Source: Gammaproteobacteria bacterium (GTDB taxonomy: Bacteria > Pseudomonadota > Gammaproteobacteria > Steroidobacterales > Foliamicaceae). Taken from it: a stretch of 64,000 nucleotides of DNA. Below the pieces are notes generated by a model. That model did not search any database. It saw nothing but the letters and a program-made list of their open reading frames with translations, and was not told the DNA's origin. The translations under genes were made by a program, and so were the position numbers. Positions 27,614-36,565 of the stretch are shown here, one piece after another; the stretch's first letter is position 1, and the number at the start of each line of letters is the position of its first letter. The stretch is taken from the NCBI GenBank assembly GCA_011523505.1, contig WTGP01000008.1, positions 244,629-308,628 on the forward strand. Reading direction: 5' to 3'.

Positions 27614-28891
27614 ATGAAAACGGGACATGGCATTGCGGCCGCCGTGATGCTGACCATCGGCGTCGCTGCCGCCCAGGAGCGGCCGAATACGCAAATGACG
27701 CCCGAGGAAATCCAGGCCCGGGTGGACTGGGTCAACGAGGTGGAGGCGCAGGACTTCCATTTCTGGCGGCGCTGGCGCGATCAGCCCGACCAGACCGCGT
27801 TCCGCCAGCCCCAGACCTGGTACAACCCCATGATCCTGGTGGACGGGGGCGTCTCCCAGCCGTTCTTCCCCTCTGCCGGCCCGGACGAGCCGCCCACCAT
27901 CGATCCCGAGGCCGTCGCCGTTGCCACGGCCTACGCAATGGAGCGGGAAACGCAGGCCTTCATGATCTATCACAAGGGCAAGATCCGTCACGCCGAATTC
28001 ATGGACGGATTTCACGAGAGCTCGCCGATCAGCTCCCATTCCTGGGTGAAGACACTGCACGGAATCGTCGCCGGCTTCGCACTGGCTGACGGCGATATCG
28101 GGAGCCTGGACGACCCGGTCGAGAAGTACATCCACGAGTGGAAAGGCGACCCGCGCGGGCAGATCACGGTGCGCCAGGTGCTGCACAACACCACCGGCCT
28201 GGAACTGCCGTTCGGCCAGCGTGGCCAAGGCCCCCAGCCGTACGCGAAGAGCATGCAACTGGTGGAGGGAAGCGATATCTACGGCACGGTGCTTTCGTTC
28301 GAGTTGGCGGAAGAACCGGGCACGACCTTCGCGCACAACAACCCCAACACGCAGCTCGCCGGCATGATCATCCACCGCGCCACCGGCAGGAACTTCGCGC
28401 ACTACCTCGGTGAGAAGTTCTGGCGGCCGCTGGGCGCGCAGCGCGGCGCCATGCGCCTGGACGGCCTTGAGGGCAATGTCATCTCGTATTGCTGCTTCCT
28501 GTCGGCGCCGGCCGACTGGATGCGGGTCGCGCACCTGCTCATGAAGGACGGCAAGCTGCCGGACGGCACGCAGCTTCTGCCGGACGGCTGGGTGGACGAA
28601 ATGCTCACCGGCTCGGAACCCAATCCGAACTACGGATTTCAGATCTGGACCGACACGGTGTACATGGAGCGGCGCCCGTACTACCCGAGCATGCCCCCGA
28701 ACTTCGCCAACTACCACTCGGAGCCCTTCGCCGTCGACGACCTGTTCTACCTGGACGGCGGCGGCAAGGTGCGGGTCTGGATCAGCCCCAAGCTGGACCT
28801 CATCGTGCTGCGCATGGGCTATCCGCCGCCGCGCGACAAGGGCTTCGACGAAGCCGTCATCCCCAACGCCGTCATTCGCGGCATCCTCTAG
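27614..28891 (+). CDS. Secreted serine hydrolase, beta-lactamase fold (paralogue 2)
   Basis: 425 residues. I choose ATG 27614 because AAAGGAG lies 8 bases upstream and the product then begins with a clean signal peptide (MKTGHGIAAAVMLTIGVAAAQE); the track start 18 bases upstream overlaps paralogue 1. The nucleophile motif is SWVK (S143), but the usual Tyr of the second motif is His (FAHNNPNTQLAG). The terminal segment NYHSEPFAVDDLFYLDGGGKVRVWI parallels the other copies. Co-directional with paralogue 1 and the following DUF1801 gene, so one operon is likely. Confidence 0.85.
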   Translation: MKTGHGIAAAVMLTIGVAAAQERPNTQMTPEEIQARVDWVNEVEAQDFHFWRRWRDQPDQTAFRQPQTWYNPMILVDGGVSQPFFPSAGPDEPPTIDPEAVAVATAYAMERETQAFMIYHKGKIRHAEFMDGFHESSPISSHSWVKTLHGIVAGFALADGDIGSLDDPVEKYIHEWKGDPRGQITVRQVLHNTTGLELPFGQRGQGPQPYAKSMQLVEGSDIYGTVLSFELAEEPGTTFAHNNPNTQLAGMIIHRATGRNFAHYLGEKFWRPLGAQRGAMRLDGLEGNVISYCCFLSAPADWMRVAHLLMKDGKLPDGTQLLPDGWVDEMLTGSEPNPNYGFQIWTDTVYMERRPYYPSMPPNFANYHSEPFAVDDLFYLDGGGKVRVWISPKLDLIVLRMGYPPPRDKGFDEAVIPNAVIRGIL

Positions 28892-28908
28892 CCTGCGTGG
28901 GCGGTCAA

Positions 28909-29337
28909 GTGGCGGCCAACCGGAACAAGACCCGTCCAACCGGCGCGGGAGTCGATACGTTTCTGGACGCCGTCGAAAACGAACGCCGGCGGGAGGATGC
29001 GCGAACGGTCAACGCCATGATGGAGCGGATCACCGGCTGGGAGCCGAGAATGTGGGGGCCGAGCATCGTCGGATTCGGCGAATATCACTACCGTTACGAC
29101 AGCGGCCGCGAAGGCGACTTTCTCATCACCGGATTTTCGCCGCGCAAGAACGCGCTTACCATCTACATCATGCCGGGGTTCGCGCGCTACGATGCGCTGA
29201 TGGCCAGGCTGGGAAAATTCAGGACGGGCAGGTCCTGCCTGTACATAAACAAACTCGACGATGTGGACCTTTCGGTTCTGGAGGAACTGATTGCGTCATC
29301 CGTGCAATACATGGTCGGGAAATACGGAGTGACATGA
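28909..29337 (+). CDS. DUF1801 family protein
   Basis: 142-residue cytoplasmic protein in a frame the track reports only as the tail of a longer shadow ORF. GTG 28909 gives VAANRNKTRPTGAGVDTFLDAVENERRRED; GTG 28897 is an alternative. Family features are MMERITGWEPRMWGPSIVGFGEYHY, DFLITGFSPRKNALTIYIMPGF and FRTGRSCLYINKLDDVDLSVLEELI, which match the DUF1801/YdhG-like fold. Function is unknown in the family. It lies between two serine hydrolases and couples by position to the cytochrome gene one base after its stop. Confidence 0.8.
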   Translation: MAANRNKTRPTGAGVDTFLDAVENERRREDARTVNAMMERITGWEPRMWGPSIVGFGEYHYRYDSGREGDFLITGFSPRKNALTIYIMPGFARYDALMARLGKFRTGRSCLYINKLDDVDLSVLEELIASSVQYMVGKYGVT

Positions 29338-29338
29338 A

Positions 29339-30184
29339 ATGATCAATCGCGCTGCCGCGGCATTCGCCCTTGCCGCCCTCGTCTGGCAGCTGCCGGCTTC
29401 GCCCGCCGGCGCGCAGGAGAGCCTGACCCGCGAGGCGCTGGCCGGGGCCGACTACGTGCGGGGCCGGCTGGCCTTTCAGCAGCGCTGCAGCGCCTGCCAC
29501 ACGCTCGCCGAGGGCGCCCTGCACCTGGCGGGTCCCAACCTGTGGGAGGTCATCGGCCGGACCGCCGGCTCCCGGGAGGAATTCACCTATTCCGAAACGC
29601 TCAGGGAGGCCGATTTCGCCTGGACGCCGGACCGCGTGGACGAATGGCTTGCCAACCCCGACAGCTATCTGCCGGGCAACACGATGCTGATTCCCGAACC
29701 GGTGCCCGAACGTGACCGCCTCCCGATGATCTCGTTCATGATGATGGAAACGGGCGGCGCCGACTGGCCGCGTCCCGAAATTGACATCGCCGCGCTCGAA
29801 ACACCCAGGGGCGAATCGCCCGCCGAGCGCTTTCCGAGCTTCTGGAACCATCTGATGCACAACACCACCCGTTACCGCTGGGTGGACGACGAGCAGGAAT
29901 TCGAGTTCGACGCCTACTACAACAAGGACGGCTCGGTCAGCTCCAGCATGGAAGGCGTGGACGGTTTCTGGCACATCAATGAACGCGATTTCTTCTGCTA
30001 CGCCCTGCAGGGGCTGCCGATAAGGCCGAACTACTTCGTCCAGTGCTTCCCGGTGGCGGCCATGGCCATACCGCGCTTCTCCGAGCAGTTGTGGCAATCG
30101 CCGATGTACGGCGGAGCGGTGCTCTACGGGGGCATTCTTCCCGGCCGGCCCACGGACGACGCGGAGACAGCCGCGCCCGAGTAA
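29339..30184 (+). CDS. Secreted c-type cytochrome with an unfamiliar C-terminal domain
   Basis: 281 residues. A signal peptide (MINRAAAAFALAALVWQLPASPAGAQ) precedes a single-haem class I cytochrome c domain: CSACH at residues 50-54, then GPNLWEVIGRTAGS and a probable distal Met in PGNTMLIP. The last ~140 residues (FPSFWNHLMHNTTRYRWVDDE ... GFWHINERDFFCYALQGLP ... YFVQCFP) are not a cytochrome and contain two Cys that may form a disulfide. I do not recognise this half; its pattern of DG and GxW turns suggests a small beta-rich sensor or binding domain. Likely an electron carrier in the periplasm; its partner is unknown. Confidence 0.75.
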   Translation: MINRAAAAFALAALVWQLPASPAGAQESLTREALAGADYVRGRLAFQQRCSACHTLAEGALHLAGPNLWEVIGRTAGSREEFTYSETLREADFAWTPDRVDEWLANPDSYLPGNTMLIPEPVPERDRLPMISFMMMETGGADWPRPEIDIAALETPRGESPAERFPSFWNHLMHNTTRYRWVDDEQEFEFDAYYNKDGSVSSSMEGVDGFWHINERDFFCYALQGLPIRPNYFVQCFPVAAMAIPRFSEQLWQSPMYGGAVLYGGILPGRPTDDAETAAPE

Positions 30185-30215
30185 GCGCGCGGCCCCGAAA
30201 CAAGAAGGAGACAAC

Positions 30216-31562
30216 ATGCTCAAGCGCATACTCAGAGGACTTGCCAGGACCGGCAAGTGGACGCTGATGGTCATCGCCGTAATCGGCGTGCTGGTCTATC
30301 TGCCTTCGCGGCTCGGCTGGTACGGCATCTACGCCAAGCGCTACGTCATCTCGCTGTCCGGCAATCCCATGAGCCCCGCACGCGCCTGGTACGACCCGCA
30401 GGAACTGGTGACCGGCAGCGACTACATGCCGCTGGAAGCCTGGCCGGAGGAGGAAAACCCGATCGATCCGGCCGTATACCAGGAAGCCGCCTCGTGGGCC
30501 GAGCAGCAAAGAAGCGATTCGCTGGTGGTGCTCTACAAGGGACGGCTGGCGCATGCCAGTTATTTCAACGACCAGGCCCCCGAGTCGGAGTTCAGCACCC
30601 ACTCGCTCACCAAGGTCCTGACCTCGATTCTCGTGGGTCACGCCATCGCCGACGGCCACATGGAGTCGGTCGATCAGCCGGCCGCGGATTTTCTCCCTGA
30701 ATGGGACACGGACGAACGCCGCGGCATTACCGTTCGGGACCTCCTGAACATGGCCGGGGGCCTTGAGGAGACGTTCGCCTTCTATCCGGGATCGGCGCGG
30801 CTGGCGCGCACGATGGGGACCGACATCGTTACCGCCAACCTCGACGTCGGCATCTACGCGCCCCCGGGAACGGCGTTCTCGCACGCCAATCCCAACAGCC
30901 AGGTGGCGGGAATCGTGGTGGAGCGCGCTACGGCCAAGCGTTTCGCCGACTACCTGTCCGAGAAGCTTTGGTCGCCGCTGGGGCTGCGCGACGGCTGGCT
31001 GCTCCTCGACCGCGAGGACGGCATGGTGCACACCGACTGCTGCATGTGGACCGCGATCGAGGACTGGGCGCGCATCGGACAGGCGCTGATGCAGAACGGC
31101 TGCTACGCGGGCCAGCAGGTCATTCCGGCCGGCTGGGTGGACGAGATGACCACCCCGTCGGCGGCCAACGAGAACTACGGGATGCAGCTATGGCTGGGAA
31201 CGTCCCATGAGCCCCTGCGCAAGTACGATCCGAGCATCGAGTTCATGGGCAATGTGCATTCGGAGCCGTTCGCGGCCGATGACGTGTTCTTCCTCGACGG
31301 CGCGGGCGACCAGCGGCTTTACATGATCCCGTCGCGGGAACTCGTGATCCTGCGCACCGGCAAGGACGGTCCTGAGTGGGACGACTCGCTGCTCCCCAAC
31401 TGGTTCACGCGGGCCGTGGATTCGATCAGCGGCCAGCCGGCGGAAACGCTCCCGACGCGCGCCGACCTGAACGCCGCCTGCCTCGGCTCAGGACAGGTCG
31501 TGGCCGACGCACAGCACCGTGCATCCGCCGTCGGTGGCGGGCTTGCGCGGCATGCGGAGTGA
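30216..31562 (+). CDS. Membrane-anchored serine hydrolase, beta-lactamase fold (paralogue 3)
   Basis: 448 residues behind a strong AAGGAG ribosome site. An N-terminal hydrophobic helix (WTLMVIAVIGVLVYLPS) anchors it. The nucleophile motif is SLTK near residue 130 and the second motif is HAN (AFSHANPNSQVAG), again with His for Tyr as in paralogue 2. The tail HSEPFAADDVFFLDGAGDQRLYMIP matches the other copies. The last ~45 residues extend past the homologous region into DNA that also encodes, on the other strand, the end of the cupin-like gene (75-base convergent overlap). Confidence 0.83.
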   Translation: MLKRILRGLARTGKWTLMVIAVIGVLVYLPSRLGWYGIYAKRYVISLSGNPMSPARAWYDPQELVTGSDYMPLEAWPEEENPIDPAVYQEAASWAEQQRSDSLVVLYKGRLAHASYFNDQAPESEFSTHSLTKVLTSILVGHAIADGHMESVDQPAADFLPEWDTDERRGITVRDLLNMAGGLEETFAFYPGSARLARTMGTDIVTANLDVGIYAPPGTAFSHANPNSQVAGIVVERATAKRFADYLSEKLWSPLGLRDGWLLLDREDGMVHTDCCMWTAIEDWARIGQALMQNGCYAGQQVIPAGWVDEMTTPSAANENYGMQLWLGTSHEPLRKYDPSIEFMGNVHSEPFAADDVFFLDGAGDQRLYMIPSRELVILRTGKDGPEWDDSLLPNWFTRAVDSISGQPAETLPTRADLNAACLGSGQVVADAQHRASAVGGGLARHAE

Positions 31563-32330
31563 AGCTCCGGTTCGCCACATCAGAAACGCCCCTTCCTGCA
31601 ACCCGATGTCGCGTCGCGCTCCGTTCTCCGCAACCTGAACTCCCAGGTCGCCGGAAATGACGAACAGCCAGGGCGCTGGGTCGTCCCCGGAGACAGCCAG
31701 TCCATCTCGTGGCGCGTTCCAGTCGGCGGGGATGTGCACGAGACTGACCGCCCCGGAATTTTCATGGGCGTCGGCGAGTGATTTGACTTTCCAGCCCGGC
31801 ACGACGGAATGCTGGCGCCAGGCAACCTCGCCGGTATCGAAAAGGCGGGCATCGCCAAATTCGGGAAAATCAATGTCGAAACTGTCGTCGAAAGGGATAT
31901 CAACCGATTCGACGGGCGCTTCCGGTTCGGCCACGCCCGTGCCCGGACCCGTGTTCCAGTAAAGGAGCACGCACCCGGTCTCGGACAGCGGTTCGGGCAT
32001 CAGCCCGTGAATGGTCTTCGGCGGCCGGTCCATGAACAGATGGCGGCGAAACACAATCATGTCGCCTTCAAGGTCTTCGGCCTCGCTGAACTCCCAGTGA
32101 GGAAAGTCGCCGTACAAGGTGTAGGCCCGTTCCGTTACCGTGTTGTGGTAATGGCGGTGCGGTAGTTCAAGCACGTCGGGAATGCAGCCAGGTGGCACGT
32201 AGTCGATTCGAATCTCGGATCCCTTCGAGTCGTCATGGACCAGGAGCCGGCGTTTGAAGCCGGGAATCCACGGATTGTCCTCCCAGGGCATGACATTCGT
32301 ATCCAGGTAGGTGAGAGCTTTCGTAGCCAA
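31488..32330 (-). CDS. Cupin-like protein of unknown function
   Basis: 280 residues from a TTG start at 32330 with GGAGG about 8 bases upstream; the track's longer ORF runs antisense through gdhA. Two similar halves are suggested: HRHYHNTVTERAYTLYGDF in the first, with clustered His residues like a cupin metal site, and APWLFVISGDLGVQVAENGARRDIGLQEGAFLMW in the second, a typical cupin barrel pattern. A small-molecule binding or dioxygenase role is possible. It lies 20 bases after gdhA on the same strand. I cannot name the family with certainty. Confidence 0.6.
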   Translation of the reverse strand: MATKALTYLDTNVMPWEDNPWIPGFKRRLLVHDDSKGSEIRIDYVPPGCIPDVLELPHRHYHNTVTERAYTLYGDFPHWEFSEAEDLEGDMIVFRRHLFMDRPPKTIHGLMPEPLSETGCVLLYWNTGPGTGVAEPEAPVESVDIPFDDSFDIDFPEFGDARLFDTGEVAWRQHSVVPGWKVKSLADAHENSGAVSLVHIPADWNAPRDGLAVSGDDPAPWLFVISGDLGVQVAENGARRDIGLQEGAFLMWRTGASLRMPRKPATDGGCTVLCVGHDLS

Positions 32331-32350
32331 TTGCTTTTCCTCCGTTGCGT

Positions 32351-33691
32351 TCAGACAACGCCGTAGGCCAGCATGGCCTCGGCGACCTTCGTATAGCCGC
32401 CGATATTGGCGCCCCGGCAGTAGTTGATGAAGCCGGACTCTTCGCCATGGCGAACGCACTGTTCGTGAATGTGGCGAATGATGTCGTGAAGCTTCGTGTT
32501 CACCTCCCCACGGGTCCAGCTGAACCGCTGGCTGTTCTGGCTCATCTCCAGGCCCGAAACGGCGACGCCGCCCGCGTTGGCGGCCTTTCCCGGCATGTGG
32601 GGCACGCGCGCCTCCGCCAGGAATTTCATGGCTGCCGGCGTGCTGGGCATGTTCGCGCCCTCGGCGATCGCCCGGCACCCGCCCTCGACCAGGCTGCGCG
32701 CGTCCGGCTCGTCGAGCTCATTCTGCGTGGCGCAGGGATAGGCCAGGTCGCAGGGCACTGCCCAGGGGCGCTCCCCGGCATGGAAATCGCAGCCGAATTC
32801 CTTTGCATACTCCTCGATTCGGCCGCGGCGCGACAGCTTCAGGTCGTAAACCCAGGCGAACTTGTCCGCGTCGATGCCGGCCGGGTCATGCACGAACCCG
32901 GACGAGTCGGAGAGCGTAACGACCTTCGCGCCCATGTGCATCAGCCGCTGGCAGCAATGAAGGGCCACGTTTCCTGAACCCGATACGACGCAGGTCCTGC
33001 CGTCCAGGTCCTCGTTCTTCAGCGCCAGCATCTCCTCCATCATGTAAACCACGCCGTAGCCGGTGGCTTCCGGGCGCATGTAGGAGCCGCCGAACTCGAG
33101 CGCCTTGCCGGTAAGCACGGCTTCGAAAGCGTTCTGGAGGCGCTTGTACTGGCCGAACAGGTAGCCGATTTCCCGATCGCCGACTCCGATGTCGCCCGCC
33201 GGCACGTCGGTGTTGGGGCCGATATGCCGGTGCAGCTCGGTCATGAAAGCCTGGCAGAACCGCATGATCTCGGCATCGGAGCGGCCCTTGGGATCGAAAT
33301 CGGAGCCACCCTTGGCGCCGCCGATGGGGAGGCCGGTCAGGCTGTTCTTGAAGGTCTGTTCGAAAGCGAGGAACTTGAGGATGCTCTGGTTGACCGACGG
33401 ATGGAAGCGCAGGCCGCCCTTGTAGGGCCCGATCGCATTGTTCCACTGGACGCGGTAGCCGCGGTTGATATGGATCCGGCGCCGGTCCGTTTCCCAGCAG
33501 ACGCGGAACGAAACGACCCGGTCCGGCTCCGCGAGCCGCTCGAATATTCGCGCCTCGCGGAACACGGGGTTCTTCGCCTCGAAGGGAATGATGTCGGTGG
33601 CGACTTCCCGGACCGCCTGGTGAAACTCCGTCTCGCCCGGGTTCCGCCGCACGACGCCGGCCATGAACGATTCCAGCGAGAACTCCGTCAT
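32351..33691 (-). CDS. gdhA: NADP-specific glutamate dehydrogenase
   Basis: Reductively aminates 2-oxoglutarate with ammonia. 446 residues, the usual length of hexameric bacterial GDH. Signatures: NNAIGPYKGGLRFHPSVNQSILKFLAFEQTFKNSL and LPIGGAKGGSDFDPKGRSD, with the catalytic Lys, and the nucleotide-binding VVSGSGNVALHCCQRLMHMGAKVV. It follows the coxE-like gene by six bases on the same strand, so it may be transcribed from the molybdenum-hydroxylase promoter, which would tie ammonia assimilation to that pathway (inference). Confidence 0.95.
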   Translation of the reverse strand: MTEFSLESFMAGVVRRNPGETEFHQAVREVATDIIPFEAKNPVFREARIFERLAEPDRVVSFRVCWETDRRRIHINRGYRVQWNNAIGPYKGGLRFHPSVNQSILKFLAFEQTFKNSLTGLPIGGAKGGSDFDPKGRSDAEIMRFCQAFMTELHRHIGPNTDVPAGDIGVGDREIGYLFGQYKRLQNAFEAVLTGKALEFGGSYMRPEATGYGVVYMMEEMLALKNEDLDGRTCVVSGSGNVALHCCQRLMHMGAKVVTLSDSSGFVHDPAGIDADKFAWVYDLKLSRRGRIEEYAKEFGCDFHAGERPWAVPCDLAYPCATQNELDEPDARSLVEGGCRAIAEGANMPSTPAAMKFLAEARVPHMPGKAANAGGVAVSGLEMSQNSQRFSWTRGEVNTKLHDIIRHIHEQCVRHGEESGFINYCRGANIGGYTKVAEAMLAYGVV

Positions 33692-33697
33692 CGTCCC

Positions 33698-34864
33698 CTA
33701 CTCTAACGCGTCGGCGAGCCCGAGCAGACTGTCGACGTTGTGGCCCGGGCGATGTTCGTGCACCGAGGGCAGCAGCGCACGCACGCCGCGGGCGCGCGGT
33801 TCGAAGTCCTTGTAGCCCAGCAGCGGGTTCAGCCATACCAGGCGCTTGCAGGAACGGCGCAGGCGCGCCGCCTCGAAGCGCAGTTCCTCCACGTAGGCCC
33901 GCTCCAGGCCGTCGCTGAACAGCAGCACCATGCCGGGCCGGGCCAGCACCCGGCGCGACCATTGCCGGTTGAACTGGCCCAGGGCCGACGCGATGCGCGT
34001 GCCTCCCTCCCAGTCGGGAGCGGCCCTGAGCGCCGCGGCTGTCGCCACGTCCGCGTCCCGCCCCCGCAGTTCGCGGGTCACGCGGGTCAGGCGGGTGGCG
34101 AAAACGAATGCCTCGACGTTGCGGCGGGCGCTGCACAGCGCGTGGGCGAAATGGATCGCCATGCGCGCATAGGTGGTCATGGAGCCCGAGACGTCGAACA
34201 GCAGCACCAGCGACATGGGTTCGGCGCGGCGCGCCTTGCGCTTCAGCCGCACCAGCTCGCCGCCCGATGCCAGGCCCGCCCGCAGCGTGGCCTGCAGGTC
34301 GATCCGCGGTCCGTGCGCGGCGGCCTTGTAGCGCCGGCCGATGCGTTTCGGGCAGAGCACGCCGCGGCGCAGCAGTTCCCGGGCCTGAGCCTGTTCCTCC
34401 GGCGTCATCTGCGCGAAGTCCGTGGACGCAAGCCGCTCCTGCGGCGAATAGCCGACGCCGGCAACGGCCCGCTCGGCGCCGGGCGCGGCGATCAGGTTGG
34501 ATGCGCTGTCCATGGCCCGCAGCATCCGCAGCGCGCCGGGCGGAGGCTTGGCCTCGCCCATGGAACGCAGGCCCAGTTCCTGCAGGTCCCCGAGCCTTGC
34601 AAACGCCGCGGCGTTGCCGAAGAACATCGCAAACGCGCAGTCGAAAAGCACGCCCTCGGCCGGACCGGCGGTCAGGACCGAACGCAGCGCGGCGGAAAAC
34701 TCGGCGCGATTGCCGATGTCGACGCGCCTGGCGGCCTGCAGCGCCAGCGCGCTCCGGCCCACGCCCAGCGGCAGCCCCGCCGCCCGCAGCGTGCGCACAA
34801 AGCTGACGATGCGCTCGGAGAGGCCCGGGACGCCCTCCCCCCGGGGGTCAGGCAGAGGCGGCAA
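33698..34864 (-). CDS. coxE: CoxE-like VWA-domain protein
   Basis: 388-residue protein with a C-terminal von Willebrand A domain; the MIDAS motif is FDVSGSMTTYARM near residue 223, and WEGGTRIASALGQFNRQW supplies the second site. CoxE works with the MoxR-type ATPase CoxD to insert the bimetallic or sulfurated active site into CO dehydrogenase-like molybdenum hydroxylases. The start is TTG, overlapping the coxD-like stop by 17 bases. The N-terminus (LSERIVSFVRTLRAAGLPLGVG) matches the family. Confidence 0.88.
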   Translation of the reverse strand: MPPLPDPRGEGVPGLSERIVSFVRTLRAAGLPLGVGRSALALQAARRVDIGNRAEFSAALRSVLTAGPAEGVLFDCAFAMFFGNAAAFARLGDLQELGLRSMGEAKPPPGALRMLRAMDSASNLIAAPGAERAVAGVGYSPQERLASTDFAQMTPEEQAQARELLRRGVLCPKRIGRRYKAAAHGPRIDLQATLRAGLASGGELVRLKRKARRAEPMSLVLLFDVSGSMTTYARMAIHFAHALCSARRNVEAFVFATRLTRVTRELRGRDADVATAAALRAAPDWEGGTRIASALGQFNRQWSRRVLARPGMVLLFSDGLERAYVEELRFEAARLRRSCKRLVWLNPLLGYKDFEPRARGVRALLPSVHEHRPGHNVDSLLGLADALE

Positions 34865-35735
34865 GGAGGCGATCGACGACCGACTCGTCGACCTGCTCCA
34901 GGTCTTCCTGGTACTTGAGCAGGGCGCCTAGGGTCTCAGAGACGGCGTGCGTGTCCACTTCGCGGGCGCCCATGGCCATCAGCGATTCGGCCCAGTCCAG
35001 CGTCTCCGACACGCCCGGCGACTTGAACAGGCCTTCCTTGCGCAGGCCCTGGACGAAACCGACCACCTTTGCGCGCAGGACTTCGGGCAGTTGCGGCACG
35101 CGGGCCTTGAGGATGCGTTCCTCGGCGGCTTGCGTCGGGTAGTCCACCCAGCAGTAGAGGCAGCGGCGCTTGAGCGCGTCGTGCACCTCGCGGGTGCGGT
35201 TGGACGTCAGCACGACGACCGGCGCCTCGGGCGCCCGGACCTCTCCCAGTTCCGGAATGCTCATCCGGAAATCGGACAGGAATTCAAGGAGATAAGCTTC
35301 AAACGGCTCGTCGGCCCGGTCCAGTTCGTCCACCAGCAGCACCGGCGGTCCCTCGGGACGGGGCGAAAGCGCCTCGAGCAGCGGGCGTTCGATCAGGAAT
35401 TCGCGGGAATAGAGGTCCTGCGCCATCTCGTCCACGCGCTTCTCGGCCTCCGCCAGGCGAATGGCGAGGATCTGGCGCGCATGGTTCCACTCGTACGCCG
35501 CCCCGGCCAGGTCCAGGCCCTCATGGCACTGCAGTCGGATGAGCCGGCGGCCCAGCGCCGCGGCCAGCGCGACGCCCAGTTCGGTCTTGCCGACGCCGGC
35601 CTCGCCCTCCAGGAACAGCGGGCGCCTGAGGCTGAGGGCCAGGAAGACGGCGGTGCTCAGGCGGTCGCCGGCGATGTAGTCCTGCCCCTCGAGCAGGCCG
35701 CGAACCTGCTCCACGGAGTCCGGTATTGCGGTCAA
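34848..35735 (-). CDS. coxD: CoxD-like MoxR-family AAA+ ATPase
   Basis: AAA+ ATPase of 295 residues with Walker A GEAGVGKTE near residue 45, Walker B LLVDELDRAD near 135 and sensor 1 VVVLTSNRTREV. MoxR-type ATPases pair with VWA proteins as maturation chaperones for metalloenzymes. I select TTG 35735, just after the coxM stop, since the frame before it is inside coxM; GTG a few codons in is an alternative. Location between coxM and coxE is that of CO dehydrogenase-type operons. Confidence 0.88.
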   Translation of the reverse strand: MTAIPDSVEQVRGLLEGQDYIAGDRLSTAVFLALSLRRPLFLEGEAGVGKTELGVALAAALGRRLIRLQCHEGLDLAGAAYEWNHARQILAIRLAEAEKRVDEMAQDLYSREFLIERPLLEALSPRPEGPPVLLVDELDRADEPFEAYLLEFLSDFRMSIPELGEVRAPEAPVVVLTSNRTREVHDALKRRCLYCWVDYPTQAAEERILKARVPQLPEVLRAKVVGFVQGLRKEGLFKSPGVSETLDWAESLMAMGAREVDTHAVSETLGALLKYQEDLEQVDESVVDRLLAASA

Positions 35736-35740
35736 ACCTG

Positions 35741-36538
35741 TCAGTCGAGGGCCATCGTGACGGCGCGGCGGGCCATGACGCCCACCAGGTGCGCGCGGTA
35801 GTCGGCGCCGGCATGCATGTCGTCGTTCAGGTTCGCCGCCGAAGCCGTCAGCCCGTCCAGTGCAAGCTCGGAGAAGTCGGTGTCCAGCGCGTCTTCGAAT
35901 TCGGCCAGCCGGTACACCGAAGCGCCTGCGCCGGTCACGGCCACCCGAACGCCCGTCTTGAACTGCGCCACGCAAACGCCCACCAGCGCGTAGCGCGTGG
36001 CCGGGTTGGGGAATTTCGCGTAGCCCGCCCGCTGCGGTATCGGGAACAGGACCTGCGTGACCATCTCGCCGCGCCCCAGGGCCGTCTCGAACATCCCGGT
36101 AAAGAAGTCGTCCGCGGAAATCTTGCGCTTGTTGGTGAAAATGGTCGCGCCCAGGCCCAGGGCCACCGCCGGATAGTCGGCCGCCGGGTCGTTGTTGGCC
36201 AGCGAACCGCCCAGCGTGCCGCGATTGCGCACCTGCGGATCGCCGATCGACTCGGCGGCATGCGGCACGACCGGAACCGCGGCCCGCAATTCCACGTTGC
36301 CGGCGACTTCCGCGTGCGTGGTGGTGGCGCCGATATGGGCCCCCTTGCGGGTCAGCTTGACGCCCCTGAGTTCGTCGATCCCGGCCAGGTCGATCAGTTC
36401 ACCGGGTTCGTTCAGGCGCATCTTGAGCGCCGGCAGCAGGGTCATTCCGCCCGCCAGCAGCATGGCGTTCCCGTTCGCGCCGAGGCGCTTGGCCGCGTCG
36501 CGCACCGACCCGGCGCGGTAGTAATTGAATTCGCGCAT
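35741..36538 (-). CDS. coxM: Molybdenum hydroxylase FAD subunit (CoxM-like)
   Basis: FAD-binding medium subunit of xanthine oxidase-family enzymes, 265 residues. It transfers electrons from the [2Fe-2S] subunit to an acceptor. FAD motifs MLLAGGMTLLPALKMR and NRGTLGGSLANNDPAADYPAVALGLGA are intact, as is the TTTHAEVAGN loop. It lies 27 bases downstream of coxL on the same strand. Gene order S-L-M agrees with form II (putative CO dehydrogenase) loci rather than M-S-L of true aerobic CO dehydrogenase. Confidence 0.93.
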   Translation of the reverse strand: MREFNYYRAGSVRDAAKRLGANGNAMLLAGGMTLLPALKMRLNEPGELIDLAGIDELRGVKLTRKGAHIGATTTHAEVAGNVELRAAVPVVPHAAESIGDPQVRNRGTLGGSLANNDPAADYPAVALGLGATIFTNKRKISADDFFTGMFETALGRGEMVTQVLFPIPQRAGYAKFPNPATRYALVGVCVAQFKTGVRVAVTGAGASVYRLAEFEDALDTDFSELALDGLTASAANLNDDMHAGADYRAHLVGVMARRAVTMALD

Positions 36539-36565
36539 TGCTCTGTTCTCCTCTACTCGCCGGTC

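Noticed and set aside
26352-31562. Antibiotic-resistance beta-lactamases
   Set aside because: The serine hydrolases have SxxK but no KTG motif and two have His for Tyr in the second motif. They fit the broad esterase/amidase branch instead.
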